From Flaveria trinervia (lineage: Eukaryota; Streptophyta; Magnoliopsida; Asterales; Asteraceae): DNA of 64,000 nucleotides. The notes beneath the pieces are model-generated. The model did no database searches. It was not told the origin of the DNA and was given only the letters and a program-made list of their open reading frames with translations. A program made the translations under genes and the position numbers. This document shows, one piece after another, positions 11,753-24,335 of this stretch. The DNA lies in NCBI GenBank assembly GCA_025506515.1, contig CM046443.1, positions 47,233,735 to 47,297,734 of the forward strand. The letters run 5' to 3'. Position 1 is the first letter of the stretch; every line of letters begins with the position of its first letter.

Positions 11753-12945
11753 CATGGTTATAGGGAATTAGGTTATTAGAAATAAAATGACCTAGACTAT
11801 AACTAAGTACCATTACACATGAGTCCTCTCATGTATTTTATATTTTTAGATAGGATTTTATGTGCCTTATGTGTTTATACTTGATTATGTGATTATATTC
11901 CTTATGTGCTTATTCTTATACTTTGAATCTTATCAATGCACACACCAACCTTAAGTCATATTCTAAGGCATTAGGTGCCTAAATCAAATGGTTTTCAAAA
12001 TGAGTTTTGAATTGTTATTTGTGGTTTTCAAGTCTCGTCAAAGTCTATGTCCTATAACTTGAAACATGTAATGCTGGAAGAGTGTGATGCATGTATCTCG
12101 AGGTGTTCTGTCTAGGAAAGGTATTCATATAAATCCAAATCAACCGATGGATCCGTTTACCTTACCTGGGAACCCTTGGGGTGAGTGTCCGCTTATAGGT
12201 ACAGATGTCTTCATTAAGGTTTTAGTTGACCTAATACTTTGATAAGTCAACGTAATGCTTTGGTTTGTAAACTGAACGTTACACCCGAAACATCTTGTTA
12301 CTTTAAATCATTTTATCATTGATCTTGTCTTTTGGATCTTAAAACTCACTACCCGATTCTCTTAACGACCCTTAATAATCTTTTTTTTGAATGTCTTCCC
12401 TTCCAAACCGCACTTATTCTGCAACCTCATCTCAATGTTACTTTTATTCTAAATTGAACCATTAATCTTAACAAACACGATTCACGTATCAAATTTAAAT
12501 AATGCAACTTTGAAACCTCAATGACATAAGTAAACAAGAATCAATCATCTAGAACCCTGTTAAAGTTATTTGCTTGAAAAGCTCAATGAATTCATATCTC
12601 ATCCAAAAGTGTCCTGAATATATTTCTCATGCTCGTTAAGTTGAGTCTCGTGTTGATCTAAAACTTTGTGTTGTGTCAAAACATTCCTAATCGTCTTGAA
12701 CCGCTTGACATGTAAAAGCCTATCAATTGAAATTCTGAATTAATAATCTTGCACCATTTTGACAAGAAACACATGAAATCATGAATTATGAAATTTAACA
12801 AACTTAAGCATAGCAAAACATCATAATTAAACTTATTGAATTTAAGCACTCCCAAGAGTTCACTTACGAACGTGAAATGAAACCAAGTCTCCTCATATCC
12901 TCGAAATTAGTCTTCTCGAGATTAAATTTCGGGATGAAATTTCTT
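11753..12945 (+). other. G2 internal region, non-coding
   Basis: About 1.2 kb with no Gag or Pol domain in any frame. Its 5' part resembles the G1 leader (tacctgggaacccttgggg near 12165). Its 3' part retains the last codons of a chromoviral pol and the conserved atttcgggatgaaatt phrase before the polypurine tract (12926-12943). The short plus-strand frame at 12877-13104 is chance reading across the end of the pol remnant and the LTR. Confidence 0.75.
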
Positions 12946-12959
12946 AAAGTATGGGAGAC
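12946..12959 (+). other. G2 polypurine tract
   Basis: aaagtatgggagac lies directly before the 3' LTR, the same position and form as in G1. Confidence 0.8.
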
Positions 12960-13922
12960 TCTAACATCCGTCGAATTTCAAAATTATGAAACCAAACCCG
13001 AACTCACTTTAAACTTTCATACGACGGAAATTTTTATTTTTAAAATTTTTATTTTTTGTATTATTGAATCAAACTTGTTAAATATGCAATTTAAGCAACA
13101 TTAAAAATTGTTTTATTCATTTTATCATGTAAACAAAGAATAATAATTTATTTATTTTATAAATAAATCTTTTTCATAAAAATATAAATATTTATTTATC
13201 ATTTTACAATAAATAACTAAATGGAAAAAACTTAGTAAAACTTATAAAGTTATAAAATGAATTTTAATAAACTTATAAAGTTACAAGTCTCATAAAAGTT
13301 ATAAAGATTTTATAAGAAAATAGATTGTAATTATTATTTTATCTATTTTTTTTATTTAATCTTATATTTATTTCAAAATCATAACCCCCTTTTAAAAGAC
13401 TTATAAATCATCATTAACACCATTCATAACCTCCTCCTAACCTCAAGTATAAAAGCAAGGCTTAGGCCTCACTTTTTATTTGTTCATTCTCAAAAAATAT
13501 CACTATCATATCTTTATTTCATCCATTGTTTATGATCAATTTGAAGAATTTTAGTTTACAAGAAATTTCAAGAATTCTTAATACTAAGGTAATCTTTTAT
13601 TGCTTTTATATTATACATTTTAATCATCCTAACATCCAATTGTTCTCATGACTTTATGTTCTTACTATTGTTCTTTCTTCTACCAAATCTATTTTTTATT
13701 TTAATCATCATCATTTGATCATTAACATTTTAATAATCACTAACCTTATAAGAATTACTAACATTCCTAAATCAAGCTAACAACACACTAACATAAACAA
13801 AGAATCCTGTTTGCATATGGACGGCTATGCCGCCGCATTCGGTTATTCCACAAGATTAATGTTCTAAATGATGGCTATGCCAAAGTCTTAGAATATTTTT
13901 ATAACTCAAAAGAAGACTTATA
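12960..13922 (+). repeat. G2 3' LTR, left part
   Basis: It starts tctaacatccgtcg (TGT changed to TCT) and matches the 5' LTR to the point corresponding to about 10527. There the sequence jumps into the TG end of C1. The bases before the jump, ttata, are the probable left target duplication of C1 (right copy taata, 25866-25870, one mismatch). Confidence 0.85.
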
Positions 13923-14858
13923 TGTTGGGTTTGTTGGACCATATCAAAGTAGTTTAACCATTTAAACATGAAAACGCAGCGGATTAAAACCTTAATATTA
14001 TCATTTGTAATCTGAAAATTAAGGCTCATATCATGACAACAACAAACCCAAGAACATAAGGATCATTTATATGTGTATTAACTAGCTATCAACAAGAAGT
14101 AACAACCAAAAACAAAGCATGGAACTACCTTCCAAAAGCTGCTGAAAAACGAGATTTAGATGAAGAGAATGATGTTGTTGAACAGCCAAAACACCAAGGA
14201 AAGGTGTCCTCAAGCATCCATACCCACAAGAATCAAGCAAACACCTTGTTGCTAGGATTTGAGCACCAAAAACCGAAAGAAGAGGCTACTGGAACACCTT
14301 CCAGCCGAGAATCTCTTCAAGAAAAGGAGAGAACCTTTTGTTCTTGTGATCCTTGCATGTGAGAGAGAGAAGAAGATGGAGTGTGTGTGTGTAGTTAAGT
14401 GTGTTCTTGTTCCAAGACTTCAAAATGAAACCAAAAAGGGGGCAACCAAGCCAAGGGGCGGCCGAAATACCCTTTTAATTGGTTCCCCCCCCCCTCCCAA
14501 ACTTAAACACCCAATTTCATAAGTTAACTAGACACTAATTTGAGTTATATATAATTAGCCTTTTAATTGTATAACTCACACACACTCCTATATTATTTAA
14601 TGTTATTTAACTAACTTAAATAACATTACAAACAATATCTATGAACAAAATATCCCTATAAATTGTTCAATCTCATATGCAACTTATATAGAAAACCCAT
14701 TTTCTAAATTGGTGTATTTATTTAATTGCATGATCATATCATCAATTAAATATGTTATTTGGTGTTTGCTAAGCTTGTTATTGGGTATGACCCGACTTGG
14801 ATCATAACGTACTAACCACATCAATGTTCTATGTGCCTTGGCCATAAAGAATCCAACA
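13923..14858 (-). repeat. C1 3' LTR
   Basis: It is 936 bp, from tgttgggtttgttgg to aatccaaca, and matches the right-hand LTR (about 927 bp without its insertion) closely by eye. A run of C (14487-14499) marks one length difference. The plus-strand frame at 14259-14522 has no known product and is not called. Confidence 0.88.
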
Positions 14859-14873
14859 ATCTCCCACTTGCAC
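14859..14873 (-). other. C1 polypurine tract
   Basis: Read on the minus strand, gtgcaagtgggagat precedes the TGTTGGG LTR start. This is the usual plus-strand primer position and composition for copia elements. Confidence 0.8.
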
Positions 14874-15775
14874 AAGATTCATAGAAGATTGATGCAAGCA
14901 GTAAATACCGTCTAACAACGGTTTACTACCTTTAATACGCATGACTAAAAGCCATTCAATAACATCATCCCCTTCAAGTATCCAACTTGAAATGATTTAG
15001 GTGAATCAATCATTTATCCTTTTGTTATAGATGTCATGTTAAATCCAAGGACATAGAATGATAATTCCTTGTTGATTAAATTAAATCAGGCCTTAGACAT
15101 CTTGCTCTCAATGAATAAGAGGAACAAATTCCATCTTGACTACATACGTTTTTCACAATCACCTCGTGCCACACCTGAACATAGCCTTATGTACTGCCCA
15201 TTATTTCAGAGCAGTGAAGAACTAGCTCAAGGTATAACATTTGGTGAATATCAAAACCCAATATGTATCTCAGGTCGGAGGATACCAAATGATATTCGCC
15301 TTTACTCAAAATTTACTTATGATCAATCTAGAAGATTCCATGTAGTAAAATTGAGATGCGGGTCAGTCCAATATTTGTATCCCACAAATATCTATGAACT
15401 TTGGCAGCAACCAATTGCTCTATATTCAATCCTTATGAATATCCACCAATCCATGTTCATAATAGTCTTACGCTCATATTTGTTCCCATAAATATGACCG
15501 ACTACAGACATTTAGAATAATAAGCATATTCATGGATGTATACATGCTAAAATGAATATAACTCAAAATATCACAAGTATATAAGAGTTAAATATTACAT
15601 TGTTTCAAACTTTTAATACTAAACAGATCAATTCCAGTCACTAGAATATCGAAGTCCTAAGGCACAAGTATGACTTTCATGCTTTGCCCTTTCAAGGAGC
15701 TTCGTGAGTGGATCCGCAATGTATTGATCGGTGTGAACTTTACAAATATATATTTTTCCCCTTCAAATTCATCCC
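14874..15775 (-). other. C1 3' untranslated segment between RNase H and LTR
   Basis: About 0.9 kb with no pol domain on the element's strand. On the opposite strand an uninterrupted 140-codon frame runs at 15069-15491. I do not recognise its product and treat it as unproven (see findings). Confidence 0.55.
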
Positions 15776-16359
15776 TTATGCAGTTGAATTTTCGCTCAAT
15801 GTGCCTAGCCTTTTGAAGTGCACAGGGTACCTTGATTTATGCAATTGTACCCTCGTAATCACAAAAGGATTTCTAGGGGTCTTGAATGGTAGAGACCGCC
15901 CTAGGTAGGCAATAAACTTCTTTATCCATGCAGCTTCCTGAGCTGCTATTGATGCGGCTATGTATTCGGATTTTGTAGTGGACAATGCTACCCATTCATA
16001 ATGAAGACATCCCCTGATTGTGATCGAGAATCATCTTGAACAGTTTGGAAACTCGCATCCGCGTAACCCTTTACAACGAGTTCCTCTTCATCAGATCCAT
16101 ATATTAGAAACATTTCCTTAGTCCTCCTAAGGTATTTCAATATACTTTTAACAGCCATCCAATGGCTATTACCTAGATTCTGCTGATATCTGCTTGTCAT
16201 GATTAACGCGTATGAAACGTCAGATCTAGTGCATATCATCTCATACATGATGGATCCTATAGCAGATGCATATGGGATGTCCTTCATTCGATCTTGCTCA
16301 TCCTTTAAGCTTGGACATGGAGATGTACTCAATAGTATCCCTCTTTGAATAGGTACCAT
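15776..16359 (-). pseudogene. pol: C1 pol: RNase H domain with internal deletion
   Basis: On the minus strand the frame 16359-15988 carries the end of the polymerase/connection region (YASAIGSIMYEMICTRSDVS; KSILKYLRRTKE) and the RNase H start (YADASFQT). It ends in IMNG, then a stop. The frame resumes as VALSTTKSEYIAAS (about 15985-15940). Between these two motifs copia RNase H normally has a short Trp-containing segment of about a dozen residues. It is missing here, so a small deletion removed it. The remaining catalytic-type Asp and Glu residues are visible, but the domain is broken. Confidence 0.82.
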
Positions 16360-17440
16360 ACCTTTCTCAGAGTTTTTCCATCTTGAACCTTTTCAAGACT
16401 TCATTAATATATGCACTTTGATTTAAAACTATCAACCGCCTCGATCTATCCCTAGAGATGTTTATTCCCAAAATATAGGTGGCTTCACCGAGATTTTATA
16501 GAAAAACAACTTCCAAGCCAGGTTTTAACACCTTCCATGGTTGGAATATCATTTCCAAAAAGTAGTATGTCATCAACATACAATACTAAGAATGTTATTA
16601 TGCTCCCACTAGCCTTCGTATATCCACAAGCCTCGTTAGCGTTCTTGATGAAACCAAATTTCTTGATCTCTTCATCAAAACGTTGATTCTAACTTCTCGA
16701 TGCTTGTTTCAATCCATAGATTGACCTCTTTAACTTGCATACCTTTTTAGGATGTTGTGGACTGACAAAACCATCAAGCTGAACCATATGGACAGTCTCT
16801 TCGAGATGTCCATTAAGAAAAACGGTTTTGACATCCATTTGCCAAATCTCATAGTCATAATATGCAGTTATGGCAAATAATATCCTAATTGACTTTTGCA
16901 TTGCCACATGCGAGAAAGTTTCATCATAATCAACCCTTTGAGTTTGAGTGAAACCTTTTGCTACAAGTCTTGCTTTGTAAGTATCCAAGTTTCCATGTAT
17001 ACCCATTTTCTTCTCGAAACCCACTTGCATCCAACCGGTTTGGAGTTAAGTGGAGGGTCAACAAATTCCCAAACTTGATTGTCATACATGGATTGCATCT
17101 CAACGTTCATGGCTTCCAGCCATTTGTCACAATCCAAATTGGACATTGCTTCATGGTATGTAGTTGGCTCATCGGAGTCAACCACATAGCATTCATTCAT
17201 GAAAAATCCATATCCTTCAGGTGGAATGCTAACTCTACCAGATCTACAAATGTTTTGTGTGTATTGATCAACCTCTTGGTCATCATTAACAACCTCTTGT
17301 TGATTGGTAATGTCAACCAAATATGTATCGGCTTGTGGATCTTGATCCTCATCAAATTCCACTATTCTATACGTTATCCCTTCCTTAAGGAACTTAGTTT
17401 TCAAGAACTCAGCCTTTCGAGCAATAATTACTCTTGCTCT
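16360..17440 (-). pseudogene. pol: C1 pol: reverse transcriptase domain
   Basis: On the minus strand, the N-terminal part reads YHEAMSNLDCDKWLEAM (about 17157-17107) and VWEFVDPP. After a frameshift near 16990, KARLVAKGFTQTQRVDYDETF (with FAP changed to FSH), WQMDVKTVFLNG and SIYGLKQAS follow (to about 16690). The catalytic LYVDDILL box is intact at 16561-16583 but lies in a stretch with stops. A live enzyme would copy the element RNA to cDNA in the particle; this one cannot be translated through. Confidence 0.85.
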
Positions 17441-17462
17441 GTGGGATCAAAGAAGTAGTATC

Positions 17463-18139
17463 CTATACAGTCTTTGGGATATCCAACGAATATACACTTA
17501 GTGAATCGACTATCTTGGTCAGGGCCATATTCAAAAAATGAGCCTCGGAGAGCATTACGAAACCCCAAAATGATAGAGGTAGTGAGCTTATAGCCATCAT
17601 AGATCGAACCATATCCAATAGGGTTTGATTTCTCCTCTCAGACACACCATTATGTTGTGGTGCTCCAGGTGGAGTAAGTTGTGAGGTGATCCCACAACTT
17701 CTTAGATGGTACTGAAAAGCATCACTGAGGTATTCACCTCCTCTATCTGAACGAAGAACTTTCATAGTTTTATTGAGTTGATTTTCTACTTCATTCTTGA
17801 AGTTTTTGAACATTTCAAAAGCTTCATATTTGTGTGTCATCATGTACACATAACCATAGCGACTATAAATGTTGGTAAAGGTAATGAAGTATCTTTCACC
17901 ATTTCTAGTCATTGTCTTAAAAGGACCATATACATCCAAATGTATGATTCCCAATAAGTCTTTTGCCCTCTTGTTAGTAACACTAAAAGGCGACTTGGTC
18001 ATCTTACCTTGTAAACAAGATTCACATTTTTAAATGAAACATTTTCATTTCTTTTCAAAAGACCATTCTTTTGAGGTGTTGAATCCAATTCTGTTTATGT
18101 GACCAAGACGACAATGCCAAAGATAAGAATCAATTAAAC
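17463..18139 (-). pseudogene. pol: C1 pol: integrase domain
   Basis: The minus-strand frame 18002-17463 holds the integrase core. It has the first Asp in IIHLDVYGPF, the second in RSDRGGEY and the Glu in HNGVSERRNQTL, so the DDE residues are all present. A normally conserved Asp of the FTDDYSRYGY segment reads FTNIYSRYGY. The preceding zinc-binding segment (18003-18139) is broken by stops. The enzyme would insert cDNA into chromosomes. Confidence 0.87.
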
Positions 18140-18642
18140 CTATTTTAAGTTTCTTGGTGCTTGTTTGGTATATGAGCTATTATAGGATGAATCATTATGA
18201 ACCAATTCATAGATTCCATTAAAAGGCATAGCCTTGAAATAAAATACATCATCCATACAAATATAGATACCATTGTTAACAAACTTTAATTCATAACCAC
18301 ATTGTTTTAAAAGGGAAATCAAAATTATGTTCCTAGTCAAACTAGGAGCATACAAAATGTTCTTAAGAATAACTTCCAAACCATTGAAAGTTTCAAAATA
18401 TTGTCTCTTTGGGCTTCGACATCAACTTTTGCTCCGTTGCCCATGTAAAGACTTGTGTCTCCCTTCTTGAAGTGCTTATTTCTTTTGAACCCCTACAATA
18501 AATTGCATATCTGAGTTCCACATCCGGTATCCAATACCCATATGTTTGAAGAAATAACATTTAAACCAATGTGAATTATGAAAGTTGTACCTGAGGTTTG
18601 CCCAACATCCCTCTTGTTTCTCAACTCTTTGAGATAGGTTGG
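18140..18642 (-). pseudogene. pol: C1 pol: aspartic protease and pre-integrase region
   Basis: On the minus strand WVLDTGCGTQICNLL (about 18540-18496) is the copia protease active site (D-T-G). LKNILYAPSLTRNIILISLL (frame 18379-18140) is the conserved segment between protease and integrase. Frames are interrupted between the two. Confidence 0.82.
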
Positions 18643-19484
18643 ACAATTCCTTTTCTAATGTCCTATCTCTCCATACTCAAAGCATGGATCTTTCTCCGTT
18701 ACCTTAGGCTTCTTAAGCTTAGGTTTTGGAGGTTCTGCTTTAGCCTTTCCTTTCCCCTTTCCTTTGATGTACCCCTTTCCATTGATAACATTTGCCTTGG
18801 GATCGGGGAATGGCCTTTTCTTATTTCCTTCCTCATTGATCGAGAGAACAGGTAGAACTGTTCTACCCATCCCTGCCTCGGCTGTTTTGAGCATTACATG
18901 AAGCTCACCAATGCTCTTGTCCCATCCGTTCATATTGTAATTCATTATGAACGTCTCAAACCTTTTGGTTAGGCCATTAAGGATCAAATCTGTGGCCAGC
19001 TCCTTTGAGATGGGACAATTAAGCCGCTCGAGGAGATCAACATGGCTTTTCATCTTAAGAACATAAGATGATACCGATTGGGTTTCTTCCATGCGACATG
19101 CATGAAGCGCTCGAACCGTTTCGAAGCGCTCTACCCTAGCTTGTTCAAGGAACATTTCCTTCAACTTGGTAATTATGTCATATGCCCCAAGTTGCTCCAA
19201 ATCCTTTTGGAATTCGGGAATCATAGTTCCCAACATGAGGCAGGAACCTGCATGGAATCCTCAGTGTATTGAAGCCAATCGTTATAGGCCTCAACATCCT
19301 CAAGGTCGGGTTGGTCAGGAATAGGATCGTCAAGGACATAGGCCCTTTTCTCTTGCTTGAGAACAATTCTCAAGTTTCGATACCGGTCCATAAATTTATT
19401 ATGGTTAAGACGATCCCTTTCTAAGATGGTTCTCAGTGATAGGGTAGAGACGGTCGGGGTGGTAACATTATTGTTTGCGGCCAT
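18643..19484 (-). pseudogene. gag: C1 gag
   Basis: ATG at 19484 (minus strand) opens MAANNNVTTPTVSTLSLRTI, followed by FMDRYRNLRIVLKQEKRAYV, the start of a copia-type Gag. A frameshift near 19230 moves the rest to the frame 19236-18655. That part has a helical UBN2-like middle, a Lys-rich basic stretch (GKGKGKAKAEPPKPKLKK) and the zinc knuckle start CFEYGEIGHW. The third-position Cys of this knuckle is changed to Tyr. Total length is near 280 codons. In a live element this would make the particle shell. Confidence 0.85.
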
Positions 19485-20935
19485 TTCTACAAAATTACAA
19501 AGTTCATTTTAGTATTTCTGAAAAATTGCATTTTAATTATTAATACCCTTTACACATCTCATAGACAATTAATAATTAAAATCTAGAATCCAACGTTACA
19601 TTTAAATAATGATTAGGTGACCTTTATCCCATTATTTAAATTAACAAGGTAGTCAATATTTGACAATTGCAACCTATTGCAACTTCTAGTTTTATGGGAT
19701 CGGTTAAACATCTTATGTTAGTCGGCATGTAAAATCCCATCAACACCATTGTACGCCATGCTTCGGTGACCCTATACACATGGTTTCCAATTCAAGTTGT
19801 CCTACTTAGACACACTTGTGAGTTTACACATACAAGTGGTTAGGTGACCTTTATCCCACAAGTATGTTAAGCCCATCTCAAACACACAAGTTCCCTAAAA
19901 GTGGTTAGGTGACCTTTATCCCACAAGTAGTTTTCAAGTGATTTGAGTGTCGTGTAAAAGGATGGCGTTAAACTTGTTTCCAAAGGGATTTAAGTTTCCA
20001 TTAATTCTAGTTATGAAAACTCTATATATCTTGTATTCGCATGCTTTCAAATACATGGTACCCTATGGTTCCATTTTTAATAAAACCTCTTTTATTTTGA
20101 AATCATTAATCCTTTTAATAACCTTTTATTAGTCACTTAATGATTAGGAACCAAAAAATTCAGCTTGTTATGATAATTTATTTAGATTGTTAAGCATATC
20201 CACATATCAAACAATCAACATAAATGAATAATCAAACAAGCATATATAAAACAACCACATGTGCATAACCATAGCCACTATGTTGACAACACTTGTTTGC
20301 CATCACAAGTGTTGTCATTTGGTCTTTCCTAAGGGTTGAACACAACACAAAAGATGAGATCTCCAAAGACCCCCACTTGAACTTGCATCCAAATGCTTCA
20401 AGTCCTTCTCTTTTTGTCTTCCTTTTGTGCTTCCATCTTGTGCATCTTCTTTTACAAAATTTATATCCTAATATAAGTTTTCTAATAAAAGAAAACACAC
20501 TTAATCTATCTATTACATTGCCATTGAATGAATAAATAAATTACATCCAAATACAAACACAAAAGAATAATATTACAACCCATTATGAATGAAATCAACC
20601 AAAACAAAAATCCATTCAAAACCAAATCAACACAAGGTCAAGGCTAGGTTATGCACCAATATGAATCATCATATACAACATACAAGAACCAATTAAATCC
20701 CCATATGACCCTAAATTTTCAGCCATCATAAACCAAGAATTTAGGGTGTTTTGTCCAAACAAACACAATCAACCATTTGATATCTTTCTTTCAAGGTTTA
20801 ATCACAAGCATGTTAGATATAACCTTGAAAGGTTGGGGATTTATAACATCACCACAAAACAGCCCCTATAAGGTTGTTAAAGCCCTATAAAACCAATTTT
20901 AAAAGGACAAATGAAAATAGTCATCCACATATCCG
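19485..20935 (-). other. C1 leader with a repeated 21-bp motif
   Basis: Non-coding leader between the 5' LTR and gag. The phrase ggttaggtgacctttatccca occurs at about 19840 and 19903 with a near copy at 19613, in the plus orientation of the window. No coding domain was seen in about 1.45 kb. Confidence 0.7.
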
Positions 20936-20948
20936 GCTCTAAATGCCA
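20936..20948 (-). other. C1 primer binding site, altered
   Basis: On the minus strand the sequence next to the 5' LTR reads tggcatttagagcc, compared with the usual tggtatcagagcc. It has one substitution early and a changed middle. The position fits a tRNA-Met-type site, but pairing would be weakened. Confidence 0.65.
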
Positions 20949-20949
20949 A

Positions 20950-21595
20950 TGTTGGGTTTGTTAGACCATATCAAAGTAGTTTAACTATTTAAACATGAAA
21001 ATGTAGCGGATTAAAACCTTAATATTATCATTTGTAATCTGAAAATTAAGGCTCATATCATGACAACAACAAACCCAAGAACATAAGGATCATTTATATG
21101 TGTATGAACTAGCTATCAACAAGAAGTAACAACCAAAAACAAACCATGGAACTACCTTCCACAAGCTGCTGAAAAACGGGATTTAGATTAAGAGAATGAT
21201 GTTGTTGAACAGGCAAAACACCAAGGAAAGGTGTCCTCAAGCATCCATACCCACAAGCATCAAGCAAACACCTTGTTGCTAGGATTTGAGCACCAAAAAC
21301 CGAAAGAAGAGGCTGCTGGAACACCTTCCAGCCGAGAATCTCTTCAAGAAAAGGAGAGAACCTTTTGTTCTTGTGGTCCTTGCATGTGTGAGAGAGAAGA
21401 AGATGGAGTGTGTGTGTAGTTAAATGTGTTCTTGTTCCAAGACTTCAAAATGAAACCAAAAAGGGGGCAACCAAGCCAAGGGGCGGCCAAAATACCCTTT
21501 TAATTGGTTTTCCCCCCAAAACTTAAACACCCAATTTCACAAGTTAACTAGTCACTAATTTGAGTTATATATAATTAACCTTTTAATTGTATAAC
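20950..21595 (-). repeat. C1 5' LTR, outer part
   Basis: It starts tgttgggtttgttagacc and matches 13923-14570. It stops at ataac where the gypsy solo LTR begins, and continues after the duplicate ataac at 25584. Confidence 0.87.
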
Positions 21596-22620
21596 TGTCA
21601 CACCCCAAGCTTGACGGCGGAAACATCGAGATGTGAGGGTTACGATTGTTCACAGCCACATAACACTATTATTAAATCCAAATATATTATTCATAAGATT
21701 CAATTGTAACATTACAAGCAAAAGTTTTAACAAAGAATACATCATGTACAAATGCTACAAATAACATGATCATCTATTTTATCTCTAGGTCCAATCCTAT
21801 ATGTGATAAGCTTCAAAGAGTAGAACACATACTTGGGGTATTCCTGAAATATGTTAAAAATAAAAGGTCAACATAAAAATGTTGGTGAGCATTCTATAGT
21901 TTTTAATACATAAGTATATAATAGATGGCAATTCAAGTCATGAGTTAGTGAATAAAGTGATTAGGGATGTTATGAACAATGCAACAATCAAACCTCGACA
22001 AAAGTTTTACAAGTCTCAAACGTTAAAAGTATATACGATCAGCTAAGTGTACTTGGATCAACCAAGCAGGCTTGTCTTACCCATAGATCTATGACTTTGC
22101 TGGGCTAGCAATAGTTAATGATTGTACATATTACGCCATAACATGGTAACCACAAAAGTTCAACTAACCATAACTTTTCATGATGAATTGCCATAAAGAT
22201 TACAAGTCTCAAATAAGTTTACAAGTGCAATGATAATAAGTTAACATGTTTCATCCCAAAGTGTGAAAATAAGCAAAAAGGGGTATGGAAATACTCACTT
22301 GGAAATAAGAATTTCAAGATGATATAAAAGATTACAAGATAAATCCCAAGTGTCCATTACAAGCACCTAAATATATAATTTACAAGATAAAGATTAAGGT
22401 TAATATATTGATTAATGTTTAAATAAGAATTAGGGTTTCAATAGTTTTAGGGTTTTGATGAGTAATTATGTTTATAATAATGATGATAATAATTTAAATG
22501 AGGTTCCAAATGGTTTCTTTTACAAGTTGTTTAAACGTATAGATTCCAAGATTAGGTTTGGTAATAAGATTAACAATAAAACATGAACTAGGGTTTCAAA
22601 TGGAATTTGGGAGTTTAATA

Positions 22621-23524
22621 ATAAATGTTGGACCAAAAGAACCAATGAGCCAAGATCAGAAAACCTCTAAGTCCCACACGGTATCACAACAACTGCTGAA
22701 AGCCTCATCAGTAGTTTGACAAGTGCTGAAGACTTCAACAGCTGAAGATCAAGTGCTGAAGACCTTAACAGCTGAAGAACCAAAGTGCTGAAGTACAACA
22801 GCTGAAGAACACAAGTGCTGAAGCTGAAAGACCAAAGTACTGAAGTACAACAGCTGAAGAGTTCACAAGTGCTGAAGATCAACAACTGATGTACAAAGTC
22901 TGAAGACAAAGACTGAAGACATCAGCTGATGATATCTACTGAAGTCATCAGCTGATGAAACGCCTGAAGGTCAAAGTCTGAAGATCAAGTACTGAAGCCT
23001 CAGTAGTTTGTCACAACTGCTGAAGAGTACTTCTTCAGTAGTTGTGATATCAGTAGTTTTATTTTCTTTGTTTCAGTAGTTTTGTAAAACGACTGAAGAG
23101 CTTGTTCTTCAGTCGTTGTAGTTTCAGTAGTTTTATATTTTGTACTTAAGTTGCTGATATGTTCTCAGTAGTTGTGAACATTTCAGTAGTTTGTTAAGAA
23201 TTAGTTATTTCTGTATTGGATCTGCCAGTTGTCACTTTCCTTGATAACAGCAGTGACTGTTGCACTCTATATAAGGAGTGACAACCCATTGTAATCAGGG
23301 AATGAAATGATGAATTGAATGGAATGAATGATTGATTCGATTAGAAATATTCTTCATCTATAAACATTCCCAGAAATCAGAAATACATACTCTCCCTATA
23401 ACTGTATGCGATCTAAATGCTCACATATATTGTTAGCTTGCTACAATTTGTCTAATTCGTGTTAGTATTCCGCTGCTTTACATTCTGATACATAAAACTT
23501 GTGATCACTGATCCTGTCAATAAA
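22621..23524 (+). mobile_element. SIRE-family copia solo LTR with target duplication ataaa
   Basis: 22626-23519 runs from tgttggaccaaaagaaccaa to gatcctgtca. It is the same LTR family as 42463-43407 and 54070-55048, including the ctgaag repeats, the CAGTAGTT hairpins and a TATA box (tatataagg, 23268-23276). ataaa at 22621-22625 and 23520-23524 is a perfect duplication. No internal sequence follows, so it is a solo LTR, nested four levels deep. Confidence 0.9.
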
Positions 23525-24256
23525 TCATTTAGGTTTAATAAAGATAATTTAAATCAATTAAGACCAATAATAATTGAAAATGTCTTAACAATTTAAGTTA
23601 TTAATTTTATAGAAATTAAGTATAATATGTGAAAAGAAAATTATTAATTTAAAAATTAACTATTTAAAAGTTGATAAGGAGGTTACATATTATAATCATT
23701 TTATAAGGTTTTGAGCTTTTAAATAATTTATTATAAAGTTTTAAAAACTTAAAGCAATTTATATTGTTTTATAATTTTCAAGAATTTAAATAAAAGTTAA
23801 CGAATAACTTCATTAAATGATATAACATGCTCAAATGATTAGATAATAACATATTATTCACATAATCATTTTAACAACTACTTGAAGAATTAGTTATTTA
23901 TCATTTAGATTTATAATTAAATATTATTTGAAACATAATATAGTTTTATTACACAAAAGAATTTATAATGTTTTAAAATAAAACTCCATTTAAAATATCG
24001 TGATTTAAACGATAAAATTTAAGGACAGTTCGGGTCACTACTATTTTGTTAATTATTTAAAATCTATGTTAATAATTCAAAAATAACCTTTAAAATGTTT
24101 TATTACAAAGGTTTTTAATTGTTTAGTATTTTAAAATATTACTAAAAACTATTTGACAACTTAAAATATATTTGAAGGTTATAAAATAATTTTCTATATT
24201 ATTAAAAATTTTCTAAAGTTGATTTAAGGCTTAAAAAGCCATTTTAAAAAAAATAT

Positions 24257-24335
24257 GGGGTGCCCGGGGTCGACCCGGGACCTCCAAGTTAGAATGTGTG
24301 TGGGGAACCAGTGAACCAAGGCATCCAGCCGCGGT
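24257..24335 (-). other. tRNA-like segment inside the gypsy solo LTR
   Basis: On the minus strand it reads ttggttcactggttcccc...tcccgggtcgaccccgggcacccc, equivalent to 6215-6290 in G1. The loop bases changed (ttcgaa to tcgac) while the flanking GC stem stayed self-complementary. Confidence 0.55.

Noticed and set aside
12877..13104. Plus-strand 75-codon frame at the G2 internal end
   Set aside because: It reads across the remnant of a pol tail, the polypurine tract and the LTR. It is not an independent gene.
14259..14522. Plus-strand 87-codon frame in the C1 3' LTR
   Set aside because: It lies in an LTR, antisense to the element, and is not conserved as a frame of the same length in the other LTR (21231-21419).
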